64,000 bases of DNA. Origin: Solirubrobacter sp963792915 (lineage in GTDB: Bacteria; Actinomycetota; Thermoleophilia; Solirubrobacterales; Solirubrobacteraceae). Location: the NCBI GenBank assembly GCA_963792915.1, contig CAWBYD010000003.1:1302001-1366000 (forward strand), in the 5' to 3' direction. Positions 37,341 through 45,719 of the stretch are shown here, piece after piece. The notes below the pieces were generated by a model that had not been told where the DNA came from, made no database searches, and was given only the letters and a program-made list of their open reading frames with translations. Within the stretch, counting starts at the first letter, position 1. Every line of letters begins with the position of its first letter. The translations under genes were made by a program, and so were the position numbers.

Positions 37341-38013
37341 TGGAGCGGCCGACCCACGCGTTCTGGTCGTAGCCGAGCCCTTCCCAGTAGCCCTGGGGCT
37401 GGTGGTCGACGACCTCGATGCGCTCGAGCCACTTGACGCCCTTGTAGCCGTACATCTGCGGGATCACGGCGCGGGCGGGCGCGCCGTGCGGGCGCGTCAG
37501 CGGGCGGTGGTCCATGCCGAACGCGAGCAGCGCGTCGGGCGCGAGCGCCTGCGCGATGGTCAGCGAGTCCTCGTACGGGCGCTCGGCGGAGACGAACCGC
37601 AGCGCGCGGGCGCCGGCCTTCGGCTTGACCTGCGCGAGCAGGTCCGCGAACCGCACGCCCGACCAGTGGACGTTCTCGACCGTCCAGCCGGTGACGCAGT
37701 GAAACGTCGACGTCTGCTCGACCTGGGGCAGCGCCTGCAGCTGCGCCAGCGAGAAGCTCGCCGGCCGCTCGACCAGCCCGTCGACGCGCAGCCGCCAGCG
37801 CGCCGCGTCGAGGTCGGGCATCACGCCGGTGATCGTGTAGATGCGCCAGCCGCCGGCCGGGAGCAGGTTGGCGCCGAGCTGCGCGAACGACGACGTGACC
37901 GGCGAGACGATGCGGCTCAGCGGCCCCGCCCACGCGTACGCCGAGAGGCCCCCGAGCACGAGGCCCAGGAACGCGCGCCGCCCGTAGGGGCGAGCCTGCG
38001 GCTGAGGCTCCAC
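37327..38013 (-). CDS. Molybdopterin-dependent oxidoreductase (YedY/MsrP or sulfite-oxidase fold)
   Basis: 228 residues. A twin-arginine leader (RRAFLGLVLGGLSAYAWA) indicates Tat export of the folded cofactor protein. The oxidoreductase molybdopterin-binding domain contains the Mo-ligand Cys in FHCVTGWTVENVHWSGV and the family segment PQMYGYKGVKWLERIEVVDH with a final GYWEGLGYDQNAWVG. Shorter than E. coli MsrP (about 330), as in many actinobacterial relatives. Works outside the membrane with the cytochrome b encoded next. The substrate may be methionine sulfoxide or another S/N-oxide; not decidable here. Confidence 0.85.
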   Translation of the reverse strand: MEPQPQARPYGRRAFLGLVLGGLSAYAWAGPLSRIVSPVTSSFAQLGANLLPAGGWRIYTITGVMPDLDAARWRLRVDGLVERPASFSLAQLQALPQVEQTSTFHCVTGWTVENVHWSGVRFADLLAQVKPKAGARALRFVSAERPYEDSLTIAQALAPDALLAFGMDHRPLTRPHGAPARAVIPQMYGYKGVKWLERIEVVDHQPQGYWEGLGYDQNAWVGRSNGYS

Positions 38014-38054
38014 GCGTCAGACGCTAGCGCCACGAGACGAGCAGAAGATGGGCG

Positions 38055-38966
38055 TCAGTACTCGGGCGCGAACGAGACCAGCTCGCGCGCCAGCGCGATC
38101 AGGTCCGCCGAGCGCTGGGAGACCATGCGGCGGGCGACCTCGAGCAGGCCCGAGGGGTCGTCGTCGTCGAGCTCGAGCTGCGGCTCGAGCCGGACGAATC
38201 CGGCGGCCCCGAGCTCACGCGTCGCGACCGCGTCGACGATGTCCGTCAGGCCCGTCTGCGTCGCGTCCAACGGCTTCCACTCGCGCCCGTCGAGCCCGGG
38301 GGCGCGCCCGCCGCTGAGCGCGAGCAGCAGGCGGCTGGCGGGCGGGGTCAGCGCCGACAGCGCGAGCAGCGTCGCATGGCCCGCGTACGGAGCCCCGTCG
38401 ATCAGCGGTGCCCGCTTCTCCGGCGGCGCGAGCTCCGGCGAGGGCGCCAGCGCCGCCTGCGCGGCCACGGCGACGTCCAGGTCCTCGTGCGGGTTCTCGC
38501 GGGCCGCCTGCGAGTCGAGGATCCGCAGCCGGCCGGCGTTGAGGTCGAACACCGGGATCAGCACCCGCGTGTCGAGATCGCTGAGCTGCATGGACCCGAA
38601 GCGTCGCTCGAGCCAGCGCCACAGGTCCTCGCGCTGGCGCTGCGGCTGGACGATGCCGATGGCGCGCCGCGCGACCGAGGCGTGCGGCCCCTCGACGAGC
38701 TCAGAGAGTTCGTCGACGGCGTGGCGAAGCTCATCCGTCCGCCGGCGCGTGGAGGGCGCGGCGAGCCAGAGCGCCAGGAACGCGCCCGCCGAGGAGCCCG
38801 CGATCAGGTCGAACAGCTCTGCCGGGGGCCGGCCGGTGCGGGCCTCGAGCTCCTCGAGCACGAACGCCGGCACCATCGCGCGCGACGCCGATACCTCGAT
38901 GGCCAGCGTGCGCTCGGGGCGACCGGGGGCGGGAGCGGCGGAGTTATAGTCGGCCGACGTCCGCAT
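38055..38966 (-). CDS. Patatin-like phospholipase-fold protein, divergent from AAA ATPase
   Basis: 303 residues, cytoplasmic. Patatin core: LFDLIAGSSAGAFLALWLA with the GxSxG nucleophile Ser59, and LIDGAPYAGHATLLAL with the presumptive catalytic Asp190. The oxyanion-hole motif that normally reads DGGGxRG is replaced by EVSASRAMV (residues 24-32), and DGG is DGA, so activity may be altered. Patatin enzymes release fatty acids from lipids; in several phage-defence systems such proteins are membrane-damaging effectors. ATG 38966 shares the CATG (38964-38967) with the ATG of the divergent ATPase. A TATCCT (38985-38980) could be its -10, giving a near-leaderless transcript. Confidence 0.75.
   Translation of the reverse strand: MRTSADYNSAAPAPGRPERTLAIEVSASRAMVPAFVLEELEARTGRPPAELFDLIAGSSAGAFLALWLAAPSTRRRTDELRHAVDELSELVEGPHASVARRAIGIVQPQRQREDLWRWLERRFGSMQLSDLDTRVLIPVFDLNAGRLRILDSQAARENPHEDLDVAVAAQAALAPSPELAPPEKRAPLIDGAPYAGHATLLALSALTPPASRLLLALSGGRAPGLDGREWKPLDATQTGLTDIVDAVATRELGAAGFVRLEPQLELDDDDPSGLLEVARRMVSQRSADLIALARELVSFAPEY
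38945..38950 (+). promoter_or_regulatory. -10 element for the ORC-CDC6-type ATPase gene
   Basis: TATAGT, a near-consensus -10, lies 15 bp before ATG 38965, so transcription would start about 8 nt before the codon. No clear -35. It lies inside the first codons of the divergent patatin gene. Confidence 0.4.
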
Positions 38967-40731
38967 GTCTTCGAGCTCAAGGATACGGCAGACCCGCTCC
39001 GCCTCCGGGCGCAATCTCCTTGAGGACGACTACGTGCGCGCGGCGATCGGAGAGCTGGCGTCACGCGCCGAGGCCGACCCGGTCGGCGACGTGCTGTCGG
39101 CGACGTACGTGGACCCGCGGCTGACCGAGCAGCTCGCGACGTCGAACCACCAGCTGCTCTTCGGCCGGCGCGGCACGGGCAAGACGCACGCGCTGCGCGT
39201 GATGGCCGAGCGCCTGGGGAGGCGGCCGAGCGAGGTCGTGATCTACGCCGACCTGCGCATCCTCGGCGACACCCGCGTGCAGCGGCCGCAGGAACGCGCC
39301 GCCGTGTTCCTGCGCCAGCTGCTGCAGCTCGTCCAGCGCGAGCTCGTCAACCGCAGCGGGAGCGGCTATGCGTTCGCCAACGCTCGCAAGGCGATGGCGC
39401 AGTTCGAGAAGGTCCTCGCCGAGCAGGGCTTCGCGCTGCGGGAGCTCACGAGCGAGCGGACGAGCGGCGAGAGCGGCGAGACGTCGGCGAGGGCCGGCGT
39501 CAAGGTCTCCCCGACCTCGGCCGGCGTCTCCGCGGGCGTCGAGGCCAAGGAGGGATTCCACGAGACCGACAAGGACAGCCGCACCTTCGTCCCTGTCGAG
39601 CAGGTCGACTTCACGGCGGTCGCCGTCGCGCTCAAGGACGTCAGCCAGGCCGCCGGGCTGAAGCGGCTCACGCTGCTGCTCGACGAGTGGTCGGAGGTCA
39701 AGCCGATCCAGGCACAGGTGTACCTCGCCGACTACATCAAGCACGTGTTCTTCGCCGTCGACGGCGCGAGCGTGAAGATCGCGGCGATCCAGCACCGTTC
39801 GCGCACGCGCGGGGTCGACGTCGGCGGCGCGGAGATCGGGTTCGAGGAGAACCAGGACGTGTTCGCGGTCACGATGCTCGACGAGCAGGCGTTCTCCTAC
39901 GACCGCGACCCGCAGCGCGTCGAGGCGATGCTCGAGCAGCTGCTCTACCGCCATCTGGCCGTGGAGCTGGCGCGAGCGGCCGAGCGCGGCGATCTGCTTC
40001 CCGGCCCGCCGCCGCCGCGCCCGCACTTCCTCAAGCGCCTGTTCCAGCACGAGGCGGCCCCCGCCGAGGACGTGGTGGTGCGGGTCGCCGACGCGCTGCG
40101 CAGACCCGGGTGGGGCGAGCGCTTCTTCGCCGACATCGGCGACGAGTTCATGCGCGAGCGGTTCGCGGTCGCCACGCCGGACGAGCTCGTGGCCGCGATG
40201 TTCGACGGCGCCGCCTTCAGCGAGCTCGCGCGCGGCGCCCAGGGTGTGCCGCGCGAGTTCTTGAACGTGCTCAGCCGCGCCGTGTTCGACCCGGGCCGCC
40301 AAGGCAAGCTCGACGTGCGGGCGATCCGCGCCGGGCTCCTGACGGCACAGGGGACGAAGCTCAAAGGCCTGGAAGGACCGGAGAAGGCGATGCTGAGCGC
40401 GCTGATCCGGACGGTCACCGCGCAGGGCGCGCGCTGCTTTCTCGCCGATCATCAGCTGGCGGACGACGAGACCTTCCAGGCGCTGGTGGACGAGCGCCTG
40501 CTGCACCGGCTCAACAGCGACGTCGCCGATCCGCGCGAGCCCGCCGACATCTACGACGTCTACACGCTGGACTACGGCTCCTACGTGCGCATGATCGCCG
40601 AGGGCGAGCTGCGCGACGACGACCTCACCGCGGGTCTGCAGGCGCCGGCCGGCGGGCGGCTGTCGCCGTTCGGCGACGGGCGCTACATCCGGCGCGTGAT
40701 CGTGACGCGCGACGCGCTCGACCTAACTTAG
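38965..40731 (+). CDS. ORC-CDC6-type AAA+ P-loop ATPase
   Basis: 588 residues, soluble. Walker A FGRRGTGKTHALRV (G67-T74); Walker B LTLLLDEWSEV (D240 E241); then VYLADYIKHVFFAVDGASVK and IAAIQHRSRTRG, the layout I associate with the ORC-CDC6/Sll1717-like bacterial ATPase group. A Gly/Ser/Glu-rich insertion at about 165-200 separates the two motifs. The C-terminal 250 residues are helical, followed by a small domain with no clear winged helix. Start codon overlaps that of the divergent patatin-like gene. Related ATPases occur in mobile and defence-associated loci, but their function is not established. Role here unknown; pairing with the patatin suggests sensor plus effector (inference). Confidence 0.72.
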   Translation: MSSSSRIRQTRSASGRNLLEDDYVRAAIGELASRAEADPVGDVLSATYVDPRLTEQLATSNHQLLFGRRGTGKTHALRVMAERLGRRPSEVVIYADLRILGDTRVQRPQERAAVFLRQLLQLVQRELVNRSGSGYAFANARKAMAQFEKVLAEQGFALRELTSERTSGESGETSARAGVKVSPTSAGVSAGVEAKEGFHETDKDSRTFVPVEQVDFTAVAVALKDVSQAAGLKRLTLLLDEWSEVKPIQAQVYLADYIKHVFFAVDGASVKIAAIQHRSRTRGVDVGGAEIGFEENQDVFAVTMLDEQAFSYDRDPQRVEAMLEQLLYRHLAVELARAAERGDLLPGPPPPRPHFLKRLFQHEAAPAEDVVVRVADALRRPGWGERFFADIGDEFMRERFAVATPDELVAAMFDGAAFSELARGAQGVPREFLNVLSRAVFDPGRQGKLDVRAIRAGLLTAQGTKLKGLEGPEKAMLSALIRTVTAQGARCFLADHQLADDETFQALVDERLLHRLNSDVADPREPADIYDVYTLDYGSYVRMIAEGELRDDDLTAGLQAPAGGRLSPFGDGRYIRRVIVTRDALDLT

Positions 40732-40744
40732 GCAACGCGCCGCC

Positions 40745-40770
40745 CAAAGTTGGGTGACGCTTGCCGATGC
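40745..40770 (+). promoter_or_regulatory. Candidate sigma-28-type promoter (site F)
   Basis: CAAAGTTG (40745-40752) and GCCGATGC (40763-40770). It lies 35 nt before the start codon of the ECF sigma gene. Confidence 0.55.
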
Positions 40771-40804
40771 GCGCGCCTGGTCATTCAGGAGACAGTCAGC
40801 GTGT

Positions 40805-41299
40805 ATGCCTCCCCACCTCTCCCTGCCCCAGGCCGCACGCACGCTCGACCCGGAAGATGCCGCCGATCACCGCTCGCGGCTCGTAGCGGTCGCGTGGTCG
40901 CTGTGCGGCTCCCGCCACCTGGCGGAGGACCTGACCCAGGAGACCTACGCGCGTGTGCTCGCCAAGCCGCGCCGGGTCCACTCCGACTTCCCGTACCTGG
41001 TGCGGACGCTGCACAACGTGCTCAAGGACCACTGGCGCAGCGAGGCGCGGCGGCCGCAGATCGTGGGCGAGGTCGACGAGGCGCACCCGAGCTATCCCGA
41101 GCTCGACGCGAAGGTGGCCGCCGGCGAGGTCTACACCGCGCTGGCCGAGCTGCCGGGCGACTTCCGCGCCGTGGTCGGGGCGATCGACGTGCTGGGGCTG
41201 AGCTACACGCAGACGGCGCGGACGCTGCGGATCCCGCTCGGGACGGTGATGAGCCGGCTCTCGCGCGGGCGCTCACGGATGGCGTTCGCCCTGGCGTAG
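40805..41299 (+). CDS. ECF-type RNA polymerase sigma factor
   Basis: 164 residues from ATG 40805, with CAGGAGAC about 11 nt upstream. Region 2: AVAWSLCGSRHLAEDLTQET and FPYLVRTLHNVLKDHWRSEA, the -10-binding helices. Region 4: LAELPGDFRAVVGAIDVLGL and SYTQTARTLRIPLGTVMSRL, the -35-binding HTH. No anti-sigma gene is adjacent; instead the last 27 bp overlap the end of a LAL regulator on the other strand. The sigma-28-like site F could place it under flagellar/developmental sigma control. Confidence 0.88.
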   Translation: MPPHLSLPQAARTLDPEDAADHRSRLVAVAWSLCGSRHLAEDLTQETYARVLAKPRRVHSDFPYLVRTLHNVLKDHWRSEARRPQIVGEVDEAHPSYPELDAKVAAGEVYTALAELPGDFRAVVGAIDVLGLSYTQTARTLRIPLGTVMSRLSRGRSRMAFALA

Positions 41300-43798
41300 C
41301 AGCTCGGCCGCGGCCGCCGCAGCGTCACGGCGCGACCGGACGCCGAGCTTGCCGAGCACCGCGGCCACGTGGTGGTCCACCGTCCGCACGGACAGCACGA
41401 GGCGCTCGGCGATCTCGGCGTTGGTCAGCCCGCCCTCGAGCAGCTCGAGCACCGCGAGCTGGCGCGTGGTCAGCCCCGCCGGGTTCCCGCGCGTGCTGGC
41501 GCGCGGGCCCCGCACGCCGTGGCGCCGCAGCGCCGCGCGCGCCTGCTCGGCGGCGCGCGAGGCGCCCAGCGCGTCGAGCGTCCGCAGCGCCTCCGCGTCG
41601 CCGCCCTCGGCGAGTTCCAGCGCCCGCTCGTACGGGTCCTGGCACGCCGCGGCGGCGGCCTGCCAGTCGCCGCTCAGGCCGGCGGCATACGGCTCCGGGC
41701 AGCCGTCGAACGGCTCCGCGGGCAGCCCGGCGCGGGCGAGGTAGCGCAGCAGCTCGCCGCGGAACGGCGCCGCGCCCGGATGCTCGGTGCGGGGCAGGAG
41801 CACGTCCGCGACCTCGCGCGCCACGTCGGGCCGGTCGTTCAGCCACGCCCACTCCGCGCGTGCGATCCCCGCGTACGCGAGCCCCAGCAGCAGCCGCTGC
41901 CGCTGGGCCTGCTCCCAGGCCGCGGCGAGCATCTCGCCGGCCGCCGGGTCGCCGCGGCGTGCGCGCACGCGGCCGAGCCACGGGACGCTGTAGGCGTACA
42001 GCATGCCGGGGTCCTCGACGGTCTCGACCAGCTCGCGCAGGCCGGCCTCGGCGCCGTCCCAGTCGCCGCGCCGCAGCAGCGTCAGGCAGCGGTGCACCTC
42101 GAGGTTGTAGGCGTGCGACCACAGCCCGCGCTCGCGCGTGAACGCCAGCCCGTCGTGCACGCAGCGCTCGAGCTCGTCCAGGCGACCGGCGCGCAGCAGC
42201 AGCTCGGCGAGGTTCGTGTAGCCGCGCGCGGCCGCCTCGTGGTTGTCGCCCGCGAGTGCCAGCGCGATGCTCTGGCGCATGATGTCCAGCCCCGCGGGGT
42301 CGCCGGCCTCGACGCGCGCGATCGCGCGGTAGTTCAGGCACAGCGGGACCAGGTCGGGCCGCGCGCGCCGGGCCAGGACCTCGGCGCGCTCGAGCACGTC
42401 GGTCGCCGGGCGGTTGCTGAGCGCCAGCACGGCGCCGAGGTAGAGCGTCGCCTGCGCGAGCGCCGCCTCGTCCTCGCCGCCCGAGAGCAGGAGCACCGCC
42501 CGCTCGGCGCACGCCTCGGCCTCGCTGGTCTCGCCGGCCATCAGGGAGTGGCGCGAAAGGCGCACGAGGCACAGCGCCAGCGGCACGCACTCGCCGAGCT
42601 GCGCGTAGAGCTCCTCCGCCTGGGTGGCCGCCTGGACCGCCGCGCGGAAGCGGTGCGCGTTGTAGAGCTCCCAGCCGTAATCGTCGAGCAGCGCGGCGCG
42701 CTCGCGCGGCTCCAGGCGCCCGGCGTGCGGCACGACGGCCTCGAAGTGCGCCAGCGCCTGGCGGTGCGAGCCCGCCCGCGCCGCCTCGCGCGCCGCGGCG
42801 GGACCCTCGTCCAGCAGCGTCTCCACGTCGCCCGCGGCGGCGGCGTGGTGCAGCAGCCGCGCGCGCTCGGGCCGCTCGCCCGCGCGCAGCGCGCGCACGA
42901 CGTCCTGGTTGAGCAGCCGCCGCCGGATCGCGGGCAGCGACTGTTCGATCGCCCGCCGCGCCAGCTCGTGACGGAACGCCAGGCCCTCGGGGCGGACCTC
43001 GATCAGCCCGGCCGACTCCGCCTCGGCCAGCTGCTCGAGCCGCGGCCCGAGCAGCGCGTCGGCCAGCTCGGGCGGCACCGCCGACGGCACCACGGACAGG
43101 CGGTCGAGCGCGTCCTGGCAGTCGCGGCCGGCCTGGCGGCGGCGCGCCAGGACGGCGTCGCGGACGCTCAGCGGCACCTGGCCCGGCGGCGCCGCGAGCG
43201 CCTCGCCGACGAAGAACGGGTTGCCGCTGGTCAGCGTGTAGACCGCGCGGCCGTCGCGGCCCTTTCCGGCGGCGAGCGCGCGCACCGCCGGCTCCGACAG
43301 CGGCGAGAGCTCGAGCCGGTGGACCGGCGCGCCGCTGAGCATCCCGAGCAGCCGCGGCAGCCCGCGCGCGTCGCGCATGGTCAGCACGAGGAGCGCGCCG
43401 AGCGGCTCGACGCGCCGCGCCGCATAGGCGAGCACGTCGAGCGTGGCGTCGTCGGCCCAGTGCACGTCCTCGACCACGAGGACGGTCGGGCACTGCAGTT
43501 CCAGCTCGTCGAGCAGGGCGCCGAACACCGGCCGCTCGTCGGCGAGCGCGCGCGCCAGCGGCCCGTCTGTCCCCGCCGCGGCGTCGTGCAGCGGCCCGAG
43601 CGTGCGCGGCGTCGCCAGGTCGTCGCAGCCGGCCCACAGCACGCGCGCGTCGGCGCGGCTCGCGAACTCGCGCACGAGGCTCGTCTTGCCGATCCCGGCT
43701 TCGCCGGTCACCAGCGCGATCGAGCCGTGCCCCGCCGCCGCGGCGGCCAGCGCGCCCGCCAGCGCGTCGAGCTGCGTCTCGCGTTCCAGCAGGCGCAT
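41273..43798 (-). CDS. LAL-type LuxR regulator with N-terminal ATPase
   Basis: 841 residues, intact. Walker A VTGEAGIGKTSLV near residue 35, Walker B TVLVVEDVHWADDATLD, a long TPR-like helical middle (repeated LxxxG..D.AE patterns), and a C-terminal LuxR HTH (LTTRQLAVLELLEGGLTNAE and LVLSVRTVDHHVAAVLGKLG). Tail-to-tail 27-bp overlap with the ECF sigma gene, so antisense effects between the two are possible. Signal and targets unknown. Confidence 0.9.
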   Translation of the reverse strand: MRLLERETQLDALAGALAAAAAGHGSIALVTGEAGIGKTSLVREFASRADARVLWAGCDDLATPRTLGPLHDAAAGTDGPLARALADERPVFGALLDELELQCPTVLVVEDVHWADDATLDVLAYAARRVEPLGALLVLTMRDARGLPRLLGMLSGAPVHRLELSPLSEPAVRALAAGKGRDGRAVYTLTSGNPFFVGEALAAPPGQVPLSVRDAVLARRRQAGRDCQDALDRLSVVPSAVPPELADALLGPRLEQLAEAESAGLIEVRPEGLAFRHELARRAIEQSLPAIRRRLLNQDVVRALRAGERPERARLLHHAAAAGDVETLLDEGPAAAREAARAGSHRQALAHFEAVVPHAGRLEPRERAALLDDYGWELYNAHRFRAAVQAATQAEELYAQLGECVPLALCLVRLSRHSLMAGETSEAEACAERAVLLLSGGEDEAALAQATLYLGAVLALSNRPATDVLERAEVLARRARPDLVPLCLNYRAIARVEAGDPAGLDIMRQSIALALAGDNHEAAARGYTNLAELLLRAGRLDELERCVHDGLAFTRERGLWSHAYNLEVHRCLTLLRRGDWDGAEAGLRELVETVEDPGMLYAYSVPWLGRVRARRGDPAAGEMLAAAWEQAQRQRLLLGLAYAGIARAEWAWLNDRPDVAREVADVLLPRTEHPGAAPFRGELLRYLARAGLPAEPFDGCPEPYAAGLSGDWQAAAAACQDPYERALELAEGGDAEALRTLDALGASRAAEQARAALRRHGVRGPRASTRGNPAGLTTRQLAVLELLEGGLTNAEIAERLVLSVRTVDHHVAAVLGKLGVRSRRDAAAAAAELLRQGERHP

Positions 43799-43819
43799 GG
43801 TTGCGGTCGAGCTTACGCG

Positions 43820-45685
43820 TCAGCGCGCCGCGGCCTTGACGGCGCGCGTGAGCGTGTCGATGTCGTAGACCCCCTGATGGCGGCGTCCGTTGACGAAGAA
43901 CGTCGGCGTGCCGGACACGCCGCTGGCGTCGGCGCTCTGGACGTCCGCGGCGACCCGCGGCGCCTGGCGCCGGCGGCGCAGCGCGTCCGAGAAGCGGTCG
44001 AGGTCGAGCCCGAGCTCCGCCGCGTGCCGGTAGAGGTCCGACGGGGCCAGCGCGTCCTGGTTGGCGAGCAGGCGGTCGTGCATCGGCCAGAACGCGCCCT
44101 GCTCGTGCGCGGCCTCGGCCGCCTCGGCCGCGAGCTGCGCCTGCGGATGCACGTCGGTCAGCGGCAGATGGCGCCAGACGTAGCGCAGGTCGTCCCCCAG
44201 ATACTCGAGCAGCTTGGCGATGGTCGGGGCGGCGTGGCCGCAGTAGGGGCATTCGTAGTCGCCGTACTCGAGCAGCGTGACCGGCGCGTCGGGGCGGCCG
44301 CGGATGTGGTCGCGCCCGGGGTCGACGTCCCCCGCGAGGTCCACGATCGTCTCCGCGATGGCACCGAGCTGCCGTGCGCGCGTCTCCTCCGACAGGTGGC
44401 GCATGATCTGGCCCGCCAGCCACGCGAGCGCGGGCGAGATGACCGCCGTGGCGAGCACGCCGAGCTTGGCCTCCTCGAGCTGGGAGCCGTGGAAGGCGAG
44501 CGTCGCCACCAGCAGCGAGACGGTGAAGCCGATGCCCGCCGACGCGGCGCCCACCGCCAGCGCGGGGAACGTGATCGTCAGCCGTGCGCCGCGGCGGGTC
44601 GCGAGCCACGCCGCGCCCATGATCCCCACGGGCTTGCCGATGACGTAGGCAGCCACGATGCCGAGTGTCACGCGCGAGGTCACCGTCAGGTCGCCGTCGA
44701 GGCGCAGGCCGGCGTTGGCGAGCGCGAACAACGGCACGATCACGCGGCTGGTCCACGGGTGCAGGCGGTACTGGAGCCGCTCGTTGGGCGAGATCGTCGA
44801 CGTTAGGCCGGCGATCGCCGAGTACGCCAGCTCCGGCGTCGGCTGCTCGCGGAACGAGCGCGCCAGCTCGATGCTGCGCTCGAGGTTCTCGCGCTCCGGC
44901 GGGTAGGCGCTCGTGATCAGCCCCACCGCGAGGCCGGCGATCACCGCGTCCACGCCGGACTCGAACATCGCGAGCCAGATCCCGATGCCCAGCAGCACGG
45001 CGACGGGCGTGCGCCACGCCGCGCCGGCCCAGCGCAGCGCGAACAGCGCGGCGAACAGCGCCGCCGCGATCATCAGTGCGGTCGAGGAGACGTGATCGGT
45101 GTAACCGAGCGCGATCACCAGCAGCGCCGCGAGGTCGTCGATCACCACGACCGTGAGCAGGAACACGCGCAACCGGACCGCGCGCCCGCGGCTCAGCAGC
45201 GAGAGCACGCCGAGCGCCAGCGCCGTGTCGGTGGAGACCGCCGCGCCCCAGCCGTTGACGCCGTCGCCGCCGATGTTGATGGCCAGGTAGATGCCTGCGG
45301 CGGCGACCATGCCGCCGAGCGAGGCGACGACCGGGATCGCCAGCCGCGAGCGCTCGCGCAGCTCGCCGAGGTCCAGTTCGCGCTTGGCCTCGAGCCCGAC
45401 GACGAGGAAGAACAGCGTCATCAGGCCCTCGTTGACCCAGCCGCGCAGGTCGGTCGAGAGCTCGTGCGAGCCGAACGCGAGCGTCAGCTTCGTCGTCCAC
45501 AGCGTCGTGTAGGAGTGCGGCGCGATGTTCGCCCACGCCAGCGCCGCGACAGCGGCGGCCACCAGCACGACCGCGCCGCCGGTCTCGGCGTGCAGGTAGC
45601 TGCGGATCGGCGCCGCGAGGTTGCGCGCCCACGCGGTCCGGCCCGTGCTGGTTATCGTCTCGGCGGCAGCGGTCACCCCCGGCAT
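43820..45685 (-). CDS. nhaA: NhaA-type Na+/H+ antiporter fused to a DsbA-like thioredoxin domain
   Basis: 621 residues. Residues about 20-430 are NhaA: 11-12 helices including GWVNEGLMTLFFLVVGLEAK, AVSTDTALALGVLSLL and VVVIDDLAALLVIALG, which holds the conserved paired Asp used for ion exchange. Residues about 450-620 are a DsbA/thioredoxin-like domain with a CPYC active site (DYECPYCGHAAPTI) and the cis-Pro region SGVSGTPTFFVNG. ATG 45685 is used because homologous sequence begins there. Ion antiport across the inner membrane; the attached redox domain could regulate or accompany it. Divergent from the [2Fe-2S] protein. Confidence 0.9.
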   Translation of the reverse strand: MPGVTAAAETITSTGRTAWARNLAAPIRSYLHAETGGAVVLVAAAVAALAWANIAPHSYTTLWTTKLTLAFGSHELSTDLRGWVNEGLMTLFFLVVGLEAKRELDLGELRERSRLAIPVVASLGGMVAAAGIYLAINIGGDGVNGWGAAVSTDTALALGVLSLLSRGRAVRLRVFLLTVVVIDDLAALLVIALGYTDHVSSTALMIAAALFAALFALRWAGAAWRTPVAVLLGIGIWLAMFESGVDAVIAGLAVGLITSAYPPERENLERSIELARSFREQPTPELAYSAIAGLTSTISPNERLQYRLHPWTSRVIVPLFALANAGLRLDGDLTVTSRVTLGIVAAYVIGKPVGIMGAAWLATRRGARLTITFPALAVGAASAGIGFTVSLLVATLAFHGSQLEEAKLGVLATAVISPALAWLAGQIMRHLSEETRARQLGAIAETIVDLAGDVDPGRDHIRGRPDAPVTLLEYGDYECPYCGHAAPTIAKLLEYLGDDLRYVWRHLPLTDVHPQAQLAAEAAEAAHEQGAFWPMHDRLLANQDALAPSDLYRHAAELGLDLDRFSDALRRRRQAPRVAADVQSADASGVSGTPTFFVNGRRHQGVYDIDTLTRAVKAAAR

Positions 45686-45719
45686 CGTGCCATTCCCTCG
45701 GTAGATTCCGCGCGACGGG

